From NCBI GenBank assembly GCA_963812075.1, contig CAWETN010000017.1:1-64000 (forward strand): 64,000 nt of DNA, written 5' to 3'. The first letter of the stretch is position 1. Every line of letters starts with the position of its first letter. The notes under the pieces are model-generated. The model searched no databases. It saw nothing but the letters and a program-made list of their open reading frames with translations, and was not told where the DNA came from. This stretch comes from JAMXLO01 sp963812075. GTDB taxonomy: Bacteria > Pseudomonadota > Alphaproteobacteria > Acetobacterales > Acetobacteraceae. The position numbers and the translations under genes are program-made. This document shows, in pieces, positions 55,165 through 63,305 of the stretch.

Positions 55165-55722
55165 ATGTCGGAACAGTTTCTCGGTCAGATCGAGTTATTC
55201 GCCTTCGGTTTCCCGCCGAAGGGCTGGGCGCTGTGCAACGGCCAGATCATGGCGATCAATCAGAACCAGGCGCTGTTCGCCTTGCTGGGCACGACATTCG
55301 GCGGCAACGGCCAGACGACCTTCGCGCTGCCGGACCTGCGCGGCCGCGTGCCGATGGGTCAAGGCAACGGACCGGGCCTGACCCCGCGCACCGTCGGTGA
55401 AGCCATCGGCGAGGAGGCACACACGCTCTCGATCGCCGAAACCCCACCGCACGTGCACACGCTCCAGACGATCCCGAACCCCACCCTCGCGAACAATGTG
55501 GACGCGCCGGGGCCGACCGTCGCACTGGCGCAGACCACCGGGGCCGACAAGAGCGGCAACTCCATCACGGTGAACATCTATGCGCCGGACAACGCGCCGA
55601 ACCAGGCGCTGGCGGGCGGCGCGATCGGTCCCACCGGGGGCCAGCCGCACTCCAACCTGATGCCGTATCTCGCGGTCAACGCGTGCATTGCGCTGGTCGG
55701 CGTGTTCCCGTCGCAGAACTGA
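55165..55722 (+). CDS. Tail-collar domain protein 3 (MdpB-like)
   Basis: 185 residues, third paralog: FLGQIELFAFGFPPKGWALC, NGQIMAINQNQALFALLGTT, GNGQTTFALPDLRGRVPMGQ, AETPPHVHTLQTIPNPTL and PYLAVNACIALVGVFPSQN. Starts 13 bases after gene 2, so the three are an operon. A DUF6916-type gene follows on the opposite strand 16 bases away. No phage structural, replication or integration genes surround them, so this is not a prophage remnant. Confidence 0.88.
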   Translation: MSEQFLGQIELFAFGFPPKGWALCNGQIMAINQNQALFALLGTTFGGNGQTTFALPDLRGRVPMGQGNGPGLTPRTVGEAIGEEAHTLSIAETPPHVHTLQTIPNPTLANNVDAPGPTVALAQTTGADKSGNSITVNIYAPDNAPNQALAGGAIGPTGGQPHSNLMPYLAVNACIALVGVFPSQN

Positions 55723-55738
55723 CGGTTTGCCTGACCGG

Positions 55739-56008
55739 TCAGTTGAAGACGGCCTGGTAGTCCTGTCGGTCGCCGGCCGGGGTGTGGATCGGCATGATGT
55801 AGAACGCGAAGCGCGGCGCCTCGTCGACGATCGCGGTGTACAGCCCCTCCGGCAGGATATCGGCCGGCGGCCCCTGGAACAGCAGCGTGAAGGGCCCGCC
55901 TGGCGCGGCGCGTTCGATGTCCACCAGCCGCAGCGTTCCGTGCCAGCCAACGAAGCCAAACAGCTTGTTCACATGCGGAGCGAAATCCTCATGTCGCAGG
56001 GCGTCCAT
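55739..56008 (-). CDS. DUF6916-type protein
   Basis: 89 residues. It fits the small DUF6916 family that commonly accompanies collar-protein triplets: LRHEDFAPHVNKLFGFVGW, GGPFTLLFQGPPADILPEGL and the end FAFYIMPIHTPAGDRQDYQA. Possibly a chaperone or accessory of the collar proteins, inferred only from neighbourhood. The ATG 56008 sits about 50 bases from the GNAT start (56057) on the other strand. Soluble, no signal peptide. Confidence 0.72.
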   Translation of the reverse strand: MDALRHEDFAPHVNKLFGFVGWHGTLRLVDIERAAPGGPFTLLFQGPPADILPEGLYTAIVDEAPRFAFYIMPIHTPAGDRQDYQAVFN

Positions 56009-56056
56009 GCCGGCACTCTTAGCGGCGTTGCAGCCTTCCTGTCGACGACCGTTGCC

Positions 56057-56554
56057 GTGCAGTTGCCGACCGAGTCCGGCGCCATCGTGTTGCGCCCGGA
56101 GACCGCCGCGGACGGCGGCTTTCTCGCCGCGCTGTTCCGCGGTACGGCGCACGCCGAATTGGCGCTCCTGTCGGCGGACGACGCAACGAAGGAGGCGCTG
56201 GTGCGGATGCAGTTCGCATCGCAGACCGCGAGCTACCGCGGCCAGTTCCCGCACGCCCGCTTCGACATCGTCGAACGCGCCGGCGAGGCGATCGGCCGGC
56301 TGGTGGTCGACCCGGGCGGCGAAACCGGCTGCATCGTCGATTTCGCCCTGCTGCCGGACCGCCGTGCCCGCGGCCTGGGGACCGCGATCCTGCGCGCGGT
56401 GCTGGCGCGGTTCGCCGCTGCGCAGCGGCGCGTACTGTGCAAGGTGCTGGCCGGCAACGAGCCGTCCTTGCGCATGTGCCGCCGCGTCGGCTTCACCGAG
56501 GTCGAGGTGGTGCCGCCCTTCCTGCAACTGGAGTGGCGGCCGCCGGTCAGTTGA
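56057..56554 (+). CDS. GNAT family N-acetyltransferase
   Basis: About 165 residues. The acetyl-CoA-binding core is visible: IVLRPETAADGGFLAALFRG at the start, then GRLVVDPGGETGCIVDFALL, PDRRARGLGTAILRAVLARF (Q/RxxGxG/A pyrophosphate loop) and CRRVGFTEVEVVPPFLQLEW. The substrate may be an amino group of a protein, as in RimI-like enzymes. Start uncertain: GTG 56057 avoids overlap with the divergent DUF6916 gene, while ATG 55991 would add 22 residues. GNAT genes often accompany collar triplets, and this one may modify their products. It converges on the M32 carboxypeptidase gene. Confidence 0.78.
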   Translation: MQLPTESGAIVLRPETAADGGFLAALFRGTAHAELALLSADDATKEALVRMQFASQTASYRGQFPHARFDIVERAGEAIGRLVVDPGGETGCIVDFALLPDRRARGLGTAILRAVLARFAAAQRRVLCKVLAGNEPSLRMCRRVGFTEVEVVPPFLQLEWRPPVS

Positions 56555-58034
56555 GGTAGCGCGCGGTCAGGTGTGCCTGGAAGTCGGCGGGATCGAGCGG
56601 CTTGCCGGTGGCGTGTTCCAGCAGCGCGTTGAACTCGAGCCGGCTGCCCTGGCCGTGCACCTTGGCGCGCAGCCAGCCCAGCAGCGGGGCCGCGTCGCCG
56701 CGTCCCAGCGCCGCGTCGAGGTTCGGTACCTCGCGCCGGACCGCCGCCATCAGCTGGGCCGCCGCCATCGCCCCCAGCGTGTAGCTGGGGAAATAGCCGA
56801 ACGCACCATCATACCAATGAATGTCCTGAAGACACCCGCGCGCATCGTCGGGCGGCCGCAGGCCCAGCAGCGCCCGGAACCCGTCGTTCCATGCGCCGGG
56901 CAGGTCGGCCACTGCCAGCGATCCGGCGACCAGCGCCTGCTCGAGGCGGAAGCGCAGGATGACGTGGGCCGGGTAGGTCATCTCATCGGCATCCACGCGG
57001 ATGAAGCCGCGCTCCACCCGTCGCCACAGCCGCGCCAGGTTCTCCGGCTGATAGGGCGCCGGGTCGCCGCCGAAGGTCGCGTGCAGTTCGGGTCCCAGCC
57101 AGTGCAGGAAGGCGTCCGACCGGCCGGCCTGCATCTCGACAATAAGCGACTGGCTCTCGTGCGCGGCCATGCCGGCCGCCTCGCCCACCGGCTGGCGCCC
57201 CCAGGGTGCCGGCAGGCCACGCTCATACAGAGCGTGGCCGGTCTCATGCACCACGGCGAGCACCGCCTGGGTGAAGTCGGCTTCGTCATAGCGGGAGGTG
57301 ATGCGGACGTCCGACGGCGTGCCCCCGGAGAACGGGTGCGCTGACCGGTCCAGTCTGGCGTGGGCGAAGTCGAGGCCCAGCCTTTCGGCCAGGCGGCGGC
57401 ACAGCGCCTCCTGCGGGCCGATCTGGAACGGGCCACGGGGCCGCACCGGTTGCGGGGCACGTGCCTGGCGCTCTTCTGCCGCCGGCAGGGCGCGGCGCAG
57501 GAACGTCTCGTATTCGCCGAACACCGCGGCGACATCGGCGGTGCGCATGCCGCGCTGGTAGCCGTCCATCAGCGCGTCGTAGGGGTCGAGGCCGAGCGCC
57601 GACGCCAGCGCCGCGGCGGCCTCGCGCATCAGACGCACCACCTCCTGAAGGTGGGGCAGGACCATGTCGAAGTCGGAGCGCCGCCGCGCCTCGCGCCACA
57701 CCTTCTCGCAGGCCGAGTTGGCACGAGCCTGCGCCTCGACAAGGTCGGGCGGCATGGCGGTGGCGCGGGTATGGGCGTGACGCATCAGGCGCAGGTTGGC
57801 GGCACGCCACGGGTCCGTCTCGCCGGCGGCCTCGGCCGCCGCGAGGTCGTCGCCCACCACGGCCGCCACCAGCAGCGAATGCGCCATCCCCGCCAGCACG
57901 GCGAGCTGGTCGCCGCGCGCCGCGCCGCCACCGGCCGGCATCATGGCCGCCGCGTCCCAGCTCAGCACCGAGGACGCCTCGCCCAGCGTCGCGATGCGCT
58001 CGAAGCGGGCGGCCAGCCGATCATAGGGGGTCAT
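56547..58034 (-). CDS. M32 family carboxypeptidase (Taq-type)
   Basis: 495-residue zinc metallocarboxypeptidase. The zinc site is VVHETGHALYERGLPAPWGR (HExxH), with the third ligand Glu in GMAAHESQSLIVEMQ. Other family segments are SVLSWDAAAMMPAGGGAARG near the N-terminus and IHWYDGAFGYFPSYTLGAMA near the C-terminus. It releases C-terminal residues, except proline, from peptides in the cytoplasm. ATG 58034 overlaps the SURF1 stop (ATGA), so it is translationally coupled to the oxidase-assembly operon. Its 3-prime end overlaps the convergent GNAT gene by 8 bases. Confidence 0.94.
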   Translation of the reverse strand: MTPYDRLAARFERIATLGEASSVLSWDAAAMMPAGGGAARGDQLAVLAGMAHSLLVAAVVGDDLAAAEAAGETDPWRAANLRLMRHAHTRATAMPPDLVEAQARANSACEKVWREARRRSDFDMVLPHLQEVVRLMREAAAALASALGLDPYDALMDGYQRGMRTADVAAVFGEYETFLRRALPAAEERQARAPQPVRPRGPFQIGPQEALCRRLAERLGLDFAHARLDRSAHPFSGGTPSDVRITSRYDEADFTQAVLAVVHETGHALYERGLPAPWGRQPVGEAAGMAAHESQSLIVEMQAGRSDAFLHWLGPELHATFGGDPAPYQPENLARLWRRVERGFIRVDADEMTYPAHVILRFRLEQALVAGSLAVADLPGAWNDGFRALLGLRPPDDARGCLQDIHWYDGAFGYFPSYTLGAMAAAQLMAAVRREVPNLDAALGRGDAAPLLGWLRAKVHGQGSRLEFNALLEHATGKPLDPADFQAHLTARYLN

Positions 58035-58719
58035 TGCTTCAGCACCTTCCTTGCCCAGAGCACGAAGATCACGACGAGGGCGATCGCCATGCCATACCAG
58101 CTGATCGCATATGACAGGTGGTTGTTCGGCGGCCGCGGCAGGTGGCGGGCCGGGTCGGGATAGAGCTCCGGCGGCGGCGTTCCCATCACCACCAGGAAGA
58201 ACGGCGCCACCTGGCGCAGCCCGATGGCGGCGCCGATCGCCGCCGCGTCCAGCGTGTAGAACTGCCGCCCGCTGGGGTTGTCGGAGGCGCTGAACAGCCG
58301 GGAGAATCACTCGGCCGCACATAGCCCTCGAGCGTCACCTCCCCCTCGGGCTGCTCGATAGGGCGCAGACGCTTGTCCGGTACCCAGCCGCGATCGACCA
58401 GGATGGCCTCGCCTTCGGCACGTTCCAGTGGCTCGATCAGCTGGGTGCCGAGTTGCGTGCCTGCCGGCGTGTCGCGCACCTCCGCGCCGTACGAGGCGGC
58501 CAGGTCGTCGCGCAGATGCCCGGTCACCAGCACCTTGCTGAACGGCTCCGGTTCCGCGGGCAGCGGCACCGAAGGCCCCGCCTCGGCGCGCGCGATGCGG
58601 GTCAGCAGTTCCTCCTTCCAGTGCAACCGTCGGACCTGCCAGCTGCCCAGGCTCAACAGCACGGCCAGCATCGCCAGCGTCATGACCCCGGGCCACAGCA
58701 GCCGGCGGAGCCCGGTCAT
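58031..58719 (-). CDS. SURF1-like cytochrome c oxidase assembly protein, frameshifted as read
   Basis: Restored length 229 residues, with N-terminal and C-terminal membrane helices (GVMTLAMLAVLLSLGSWQVR and AISWYGMAIALVVIFVLWAR) around a periplasmic domain: LVTGHLRDDLAASYGAEVRD, ILVDRGWVPDKRLRPI, LEGYVRPSDSPG. The last is followed, in another frame, by LFSASDNPSGRQFYTLDAAA, a standard SURF1 continuation. One missing base near 58297-58299 explains it (GGCTG for GGCCTG). SURF1 helps insert heme a into CoxA. Start ATG 58719 overlaps the DUF983 stop; stop overlaps the M32 start. If the break were real, the C-terminal half including helix 2 would be lost. Confidence 0.85.
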
Positions 58720-59075
58720 AGCCCCATCTCGGTGGCGCGATGGCGGAACTGCAGCGCCACCAGTGCCGCCTTCGCCGGACGCATCATCGCTATCGCAAGC
58801 GGGATCGTCACCACCGGCCACAATACCGCATGCACCCAGAGCGGCGGCGAGAAGCGGAACTCCACCCAGAACGCCAGCGTCACCACGACCGCGCCCAGCA
58901 GCAGGATGACGCCGACCACGGCGCCATCGCCGGCGTCGTGCGCGCGCAGGTCCAGGCCGCAGACCTCGCAGCGCTCGCGCACATCCAGCAGGTTGCGGAA
59001 CAGACGGCCGCGGCCGCAGCGAGGGCAGCGACAGGCCAGCGCGACGTGCAGCAGTGAGGGCGCCGGCTGCGCCAC
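58716..59075 (-). CDS. DUF983 family protein
   Basis: 119 residues. The N-terminal pair of zinc-ribbon cysteine motifs, CRCPRCGRGRLFRN and CEVCGLDLRAHDAGDG, is followed by two transmembrane helices (VVGVILLLGAVVVTLAFWVE and VLWPVVTIPLAIAMMRPAKA). DUF983 genes are almost always in alphaproteobacterial cytochrome oxidase operons, so a role in oxidase assembly is inferred. The gene stops inside the SURF1 start (ATGA) and begins 6 bases after the ctaE stop. Confidence 0.92.
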   Translation of the reverse strand: MAQPAPSLLHVALACRCPRCGRGRLFRNLLDVRERCEVCGLDLRAHDAGDGAVVGVILLLGAVVVTLAFWVEFRFSPPLWVHAVLWPVVTIPLAIAMMRPAKAALVALQFRHRATEMGL

Positions 59076-59081
59076 CCGGCC

Positions 59082-59933
59082 TCAGTGCCCGGCGACGACC
59101 GGGCTGGCGCCCCACCAGTAGATGCAGGTGAACAGGAACAGCCAGACCACGTCGACGAAGTGCCAGTACCAGGCGGCTGCCTCGAAGCCGAAATGGCGCT
59201 CCGGCGTGAAATGGCCGGCGCGGGCGCGGAACCAGCAGACGATCAGGAAGCAGGTGCCGACGATGACGTGGAAGCCGTGGAAGCCGGTGGCGAGGAAGAA
59301 GGTGGAGGGATAGACCCCACCGCCGACGAACTTGAACGGTGCGTCGGAGTACTCGATCGCCTGGCACAGCGTGAAGCTCAGTCCAAGCAGGATGGTGAGG
59401 CCGAGACCCAGAACCAGTGTCTTCTTGTCGCGCTCCAGAAGGGCGTGGTGTGCCCAGGTGATCGTGGTGCCGGACAGCAGCAGGATCATCGTGTTCAGGA
59501 AGGGGATATGGAACGGGTCGAAGGTGTGGATGGTGGAGGGCGGCCACACGGTTTCGCCGTTGCCCTGCAGGTCGGGGAACAGCGCGAAGTTGAAGAATGC
59601 CCAGAAGAAGCCGACGAAGAACATCACCTCGGACGAGATGAAGAACAGCATGCCGTAGCGCAGGCCGAGCCGCACCACGGGCGTGTGCAGGCCCGGCGTG
59701 CGGCTTTCACGCACCACGTCGCGCCACCAGAAGAACATCGTGCCCAGCACGATCACGGCGCCGATCACCAGCATGATGTAGCTGCCGAAATGCGCGGCGA
59801 AGATGATGCCGAGGACGGTGCACAGGCCGCCGACTGCGCCGACGATCGGCCAGGGGCTGGGATCGACCAGGTGGTACGGCTGGTGCAGGCCGGAGTTCTC
59901 GACCGTGACGGTGCCGTGCGCTTCGTCGCTCAT
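59082..59933 (-). CDS. ctaE: Cytochrome c oxidase subunit III
   Basis: 283 residues, seven-helix integral subunit III of the aa3-type oxidase. Conserved segments are HQPYHLVDPSPWPIVGAVGG, FFISSEVMFFVGFFWAFFNF (with the Glu that lies in the proton-uptake channel), WAHHALLERDKKT, TGFHGFHVIVGTCFLIVCWF and AAWYWHFVDVVWLFLFTCIY. Intact frame and normal length. It is followed by DUF983 and preceded by ctaG, 54 bases away. Confidence 0.97.
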   Translation of the reverse strand: MSDEAHGTVTVENSGLHQPYHLVDPSPWPIVGAVGGLCTVLGIIFAAHFGSYIMLVIGAVIVLGTMFFWWRDVVRESRTPGLHTPVVRLGLRYGMLFFISSEVMFFVGFFWAFFNFALFPDLQGNGETVWPPSTIHTFDPFHIPFLNTMILLLSGTTITWAHHALLERDKKTLVLGLGLTILLGLSFTLCQAIEYSDAPFKFVGGGVYPSTFFLATGFHGFHVIVGTCFLIVCWFRARAGHFTPERHFGFEAAAWYWHFVDVVWLFLFTCIYWWGASPVVAGH

Positions 59934-59987
59934 GCCTGATCAATTCTCCCGGAAGGCTGCCGCATCATCATGAATTCGATCGCCCGT

Positions 59988-60581
59988 TCAAGGGGTGGCG
60001 CGCGGCGGCGGACCGACATGCGGCCCCGCCTGCGCCAGCGCCCCGGACTTCGCCGCGTCCTCGAGCGTGCGGTAGAACGTGTAGGACAGCGTGATCGTGT
60101 GGATGTCCGCCGTGTTGGGATCCTTGGCGATCGCCGGATCGACCCAGAAGCTCAGCGGGAACTGCATCTGCTGGCCGGCTTGCAGCGTCTGCTGGTTGAA
60201 GCAGAAGCAGGCGGTCTTGTGGAAGTACTTGCCGGCGGTGTCGGGCGTGACGTTGTACAGCGCGACGCCGGTGACCGGGGTGCGCGCCTCGTTGCGCGCG
60301 GTGTAGAACGCCAGGTGTTCGTCGCCCAGCGGCAGGCGGAGTTCCTCCTGCACCGGGCGGAAGTCCCACGGCAGATTCGGATTGGTGTTGGCGTTGAAGC
60401 GCACGGTGATGAGCTGCTTTGCCGGACCGGGCGCCGCCGCCTCGCCGATCTGCGGAGTGCCGCCATAGCCGGTGACCGCGCAGAACAGCCGGTAGAGCGG
60501 CACGGAGGCGAACGACACGCCCACCATCCCCACGACGACGACGGAAAGGGCCAGGCCGATGGTGCGGTTGCTGGTTCTCAT
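59988..60581 (-). CDS. ctaG: Cytochrome c oxidase assembly protein CtaG (Cox11)
   Basis: 197 residues. One N-terminal helix (GLALSVVVVGMVGVSFASVP) followed by a periplasmic beta domain. The copper-binding segment KTACFCFNQQTLQAGQQMQF (CFCF) is diagnostic; it delivers copper to the CuB site of CoxA. LYRLFCAVTGYGG in the N-terminal part is also typical. The ATG at 60581 overlaps the stop of the small 40-residue gene (ATGA). Intact. Confidence 0.95.
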   Translation of the reverse strand: MRTSNRTIGLALSVVVVGMVGVSFASVPLYRLFCAVTGYGGTPQIGEAAAPGPAKQLITVRFNANTNPNLPWDFRPVQEELRLPLGDEHLAFYTARNEARTPVTGVALYNVTPDTAGKYFHKTACFCFNQQTLQAGQQMQFPLSFWVDPAIAKDPNTADIHTITLSYTFYRTLEDAAKSGALAQAGPHVGPPPRATP

Positions 60582-60700
60582 GCCTTCGTCATCTTCACGA
60601 TGGTGATGGCGTAGAACAGCGCCGACAGCGCCAGCAGCACCACGAGCATCGCCCAGTTGCGCGCGCGGCGCCGGCGCTGGTCATCCGGATCGAGCGCCAT
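60578..60700 (-). CDS. Small single-pass membrane protein in oxidase operon (CoxF-like)
   Basis: 40 residues: MALDPDDQRRRRARNWAMLV continues into a hydrophobic helix and ends YAITIVKMTKA. The charged N-terminus and one helix match the small protein (sometimes called CoxF) encoded between ctaB and ctaG in alphaproteobacterial oxidase operons; its role is unproved. Start ATG 60700 lies 8 bases downstream of the ctaB stop; its stop overlaps the ctaG start, an arrangement that is strong evidence for translation. Confidence 0.8.
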   Translation of the reverse strand: MALDPDDQRRRRARNWAMLVVLLALSALFYAITIVKMTKA

Positions 60701-60707
60701 CGCGGGC

Positions 60708-61619
60708 TCACCCCGCCAGCCGATCGACGGCAAGCGCGGCGAACAGGGCGAACAGGTAGAGGATCGAGTATTTGAACGCGAGCCGCGCCGGCGCGTCGTT
60801 GGTCAGGCTGACCCCGGCGGTGTCCTGCCGATCCGTCGCCACGCGCCACACGCTCAGCAGGAAGCCCGCACCCAGCACCAGAGCCGCAAGGCCGTAGACT
60901 GGCTCCGGAGAAGCCCGCCAGCCACGGAGCCAGCGACAGCGGCACCAGCAGCAGCGTGTAGATCACGATCTGCCGCCGCGTTTCCTTCGCACCGGCCACC
61001 ACCGGCAGCATCGGCACGCCGGCGCGCTGGTAGTCGGCATTGGCGAACAGCGCCAGCGACCAGAAGTGCGGCGGCGTCCAGAAGAACACGATGGCGAACA
61101 GGATCAGCGGCAGGAGATCGACTGATGCCGGTCACCGCGGCCCAGCCGATCACCGGCGGGAACGCACCGGCGGCGCCGCCGATCACGATGTTCTGCGGCG
61201 TCCGCCGCTTCAGCCACATCGTATAGACGAAACACATAGAAGGCAATCGACAGCGCCAGCACCGAGGCGGCGGCGATATTCACCGCCAGCCCCATGAGGA
61301 TGACCGAACCGATGGCCAGCGTGACGCCGAAGCCCAGCGCGGCGCCGGGCTCGATGCGTCCGGCCGGGATCGGCCGGTTCCGGGTGCGCCGCATCACCGC
61401 GTCGATGTCGCGGTCGTACCACATGTTGATGGCACCGCAGGCGCCGGCGGCGACCGCGATGCACAGCACGGCAGTGAACGCCAGCACGAGATTCAGGTGA
61501 CCGGGGGCGATCAGCAGGCCGATCAGGCCGGTGAACACCACCAGCGTCATCACCCGCGGCTTCAGCAACGCGATCCAGTCGCCGAGTTCGGCTGCGCCGG
61601 TGGTGATCGCCTGGCTCAT
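60708..61619 (-). CDS. ctaB: Protoheme IX farnesyltransferase, frameshifted three times as read
   Basis: Restored length 302 residues. The first frame runs LLKPRVMTLVVFTGLIGLLI, INMWYDRDIDAVMRRTRNRP (prenyl-diphosphate site) to SIAFYVF. It then moves to VYTMWLKRRTPQNIVIGGAA and FPPVIGWAAVTG, then to VDLLPLILFAIVFFWTPPHF and IYTLLLVPLSLAPWLAGFSG, and last to PVYGLAALVLGAGFLLSVWR and the end YLFALFAALAVDRLAG. One extra base at each of 61230-61232 (AAA), about 61119-61121 and about 60909-60910 explains all joins. The enzyme makes heme O from heme B, which the oxidase needs; real loss is unlikely. ATG 61619. Confidence 0.88.
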
Positions 61620-61625
61620 GCATAT

Positions 61626-61678
61626 GCTTCGGGCGAAGCCCGATCCTCTGGCGTCATGGCCGGGCCTGACCCGGCCAT
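61626..61678. repeat. Palindromic hairpins between ctaD and ctaB
   Basis: GCTTC-GGGC-GAAGC at 61626-61639 and ATGGCCGGG-CCTGA-CCCGGCCAT at 61656-61678 are exact inverted repeats. The latter matches the REP-like consensus GTCATGGCCGGGCTTGTCCCGGCCAT common in Acetobacteraceae and relatives. The ctaD stop codon overlaps its right end. The hairpins may tune ctaB expression relative to ctaD. Confidence 0.7.
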
Positions 61679-63273
61679 CAGCGGATGCGCGGCAGTTCCG
61701 CGAAGGTGTGGAACGGCGGCGGCGAGGAGACGGTCCATTCCAGCGTCGTCGCGCCCTCGCCCCAGTAGTTGTCGGCCAGGTGCTCCTTCGAGGTGAAGGT
61801 GCGGAACACGACGTAGAGGAACACCAGGAACGCGACGCCGCCGATATAGGCGCCGATCGAGGAGACGAAGTTCCAGCCGGCGAACGCCTGCGGATAGTCG
61901 GGGTAGCGCCGCGGCATGCCCGACAGGCCCAGGAAGTGCTGCGGGAAGAAGGTCAGGTTGACGCCGATGAAGGTCAGCCAGAAGTGCACCTTGCCCCAGA
62001 ACTCCGGATACTGGTGGCCCGACATCTTGCCGATCCAGTAGTAGAAGCCGGCGAAGATCGAGAACACCGCGCCGAGCGACAGCACGTAGTGGAAGTGCGC
62101 CACGACGTAGTAGGTGTTGTGCACGACCTGGTCGATGCCGGCATTGGCCAGCACGACGCCGGTGACGCCGCCGACGGTGAACACGAACAGGAAGCCGATC
62201 GCCCACAGCATCGGCGTCTTCAGCTCGATCGAGCCGCCCCACATCGTGGCGATCCAGGAGAAGATCTTGATGCCCGTCGGCACCGCGATGACCATCGTCG
62301 CGGCCATGAAGTAGGCGCGGGTGTCGACGTCGATGCCGGAGATGAACATGTGGTGCGCCCACACCACGAAGCCGATCACGCCGATCGCCACCATCGCGTA
62401 GGCCATGCCGAGATAGCCGAAGATCGGCTTGCGGCTGAACGTCGAGATCACGTGGCTGATGATGCCGAAGCCCGGCACGATCATGATGTAGACCTCGGGG
62501 TGGCCGAAGAACCAGAACAGGTGCTGGAACAGCACCGGATCGCCGCCGCCGGCGCGGATCGAAGAACGCGGTGCCGAAGTTGCGGTCGCAGATCAGCATG
62601 GTGATCGCGCCGGCCAGCACCGGGATCGACAGCAGCAGCAGGAACGCGGTGACCAGCATCGCTCCAGACGAACAGCGGCATCTTGTGCAGCGTCATGCCG
62701 GGCGCGCGCATGTTGAAGATCGTGGTGATGAAGTTGATCGCGCCCAGCAGCGAGCTGGCGCCGGCGAGGTGCAGCGAGAACAGCGTGCAGTCCATGCCGA
62801 GGCCGGTCTCGTAGGTCGCGTTGGACAGCGGCGGATACAGCGTCCAGCCGGAGCCGGATTCACCCATGAACAGACCGGTGACGATCAGGCAGAACGCCGG
62901 CGGCAGCAGCCAGAAGCTGATGTTGTTGAGCCGCGGGAACGCCATGTCGGGCGCGCCGATCATCAGCGGCACGAACCAGTTGCCGAAGCCGCCGATCAGC
63001 GCCGGCATCACCGAGAAGAAGATCATCAGCAGGCCGTGCGAGGTGATGATCGTGTTCCAGTCCTGCCCGTCGGTCACCACGTGGTTGCCCGGGAAGTTGA
63101 GCTGGGCGCGCATGATCTCGGACAGGATGCCGCCCACCAGGCCGCCGACCACGGCGAAGCTCAGAGTAGAGCGTGCCGATGTCCTTGTGGTTGGTGCTGC
63201 ACAGCCAGCGCAGCAGGAAGCCGGGCTTGTGGTCGTGATGGTCGTGCGCGTGGTCGTGGGTGGTTGCCGACAT
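61678..63273 (-). CDS. ctaD: Cytochrome c oxidase subunit I, frameshifted three times as read
   Basis: Restored length 530 residues. Pieces in order: WLCSTNHKDIGTLY; FAVVGGLVGGILSEIMRAQL with VTDGQDWNTIITSHGLLMIF (heme a ligand His); AGASSLLGAINFITTIFNMR; LVTAFLLLLSIPVLAGAITM; LFQHLFWFFGHPEVYIMIVP with the CuB His and cross-linked Tyr region; MWGGSIELKTPMLWAIGFLF; and VHNTYYVVAHFHYVLSLGA (heme a3 and a ligands). Each of three joins needs the removal of one base, near 63163-63165, 62661-62662 and 62563-62565. All catalytic residues are retained, so the breaks look like sequencing indels. ATG 63273 has AAGGAG 7 bases upstream. Confidence 0.93.
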
Positions 63274-63305
63274 CGTCCGTCTCCTTCAGGCGCCGCCCAG
63301 GCGGG

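Noticed and set aside
54064..55722. Prophage tail module
   Set aside because: Only collar proteins are present; no capsid, terminase, tail sheath, lysis or integrase genes. This is the known bacterial MdpB-type triplet arrangement.
59085..59939. Plus-strand open frame opposite ctaE
   Set aside because: Composition (Glu/Asp/Val-rich) is the mirror of ctaE codons; no homology or start signal.
61531..62604. Plus-strand open frame opposite ctaD
   Set aside because: Antisense shadow of subunit I; Arg/His-rich low-complexity sequence.
61678..63273. Programmed ribosomal frameshifting in ctaD
   Set aside because: Three shifts at unrelated sites without slippery heptamers or conserved stimulators; such regulation is unknown in this gene, and sequencing error is simpler.
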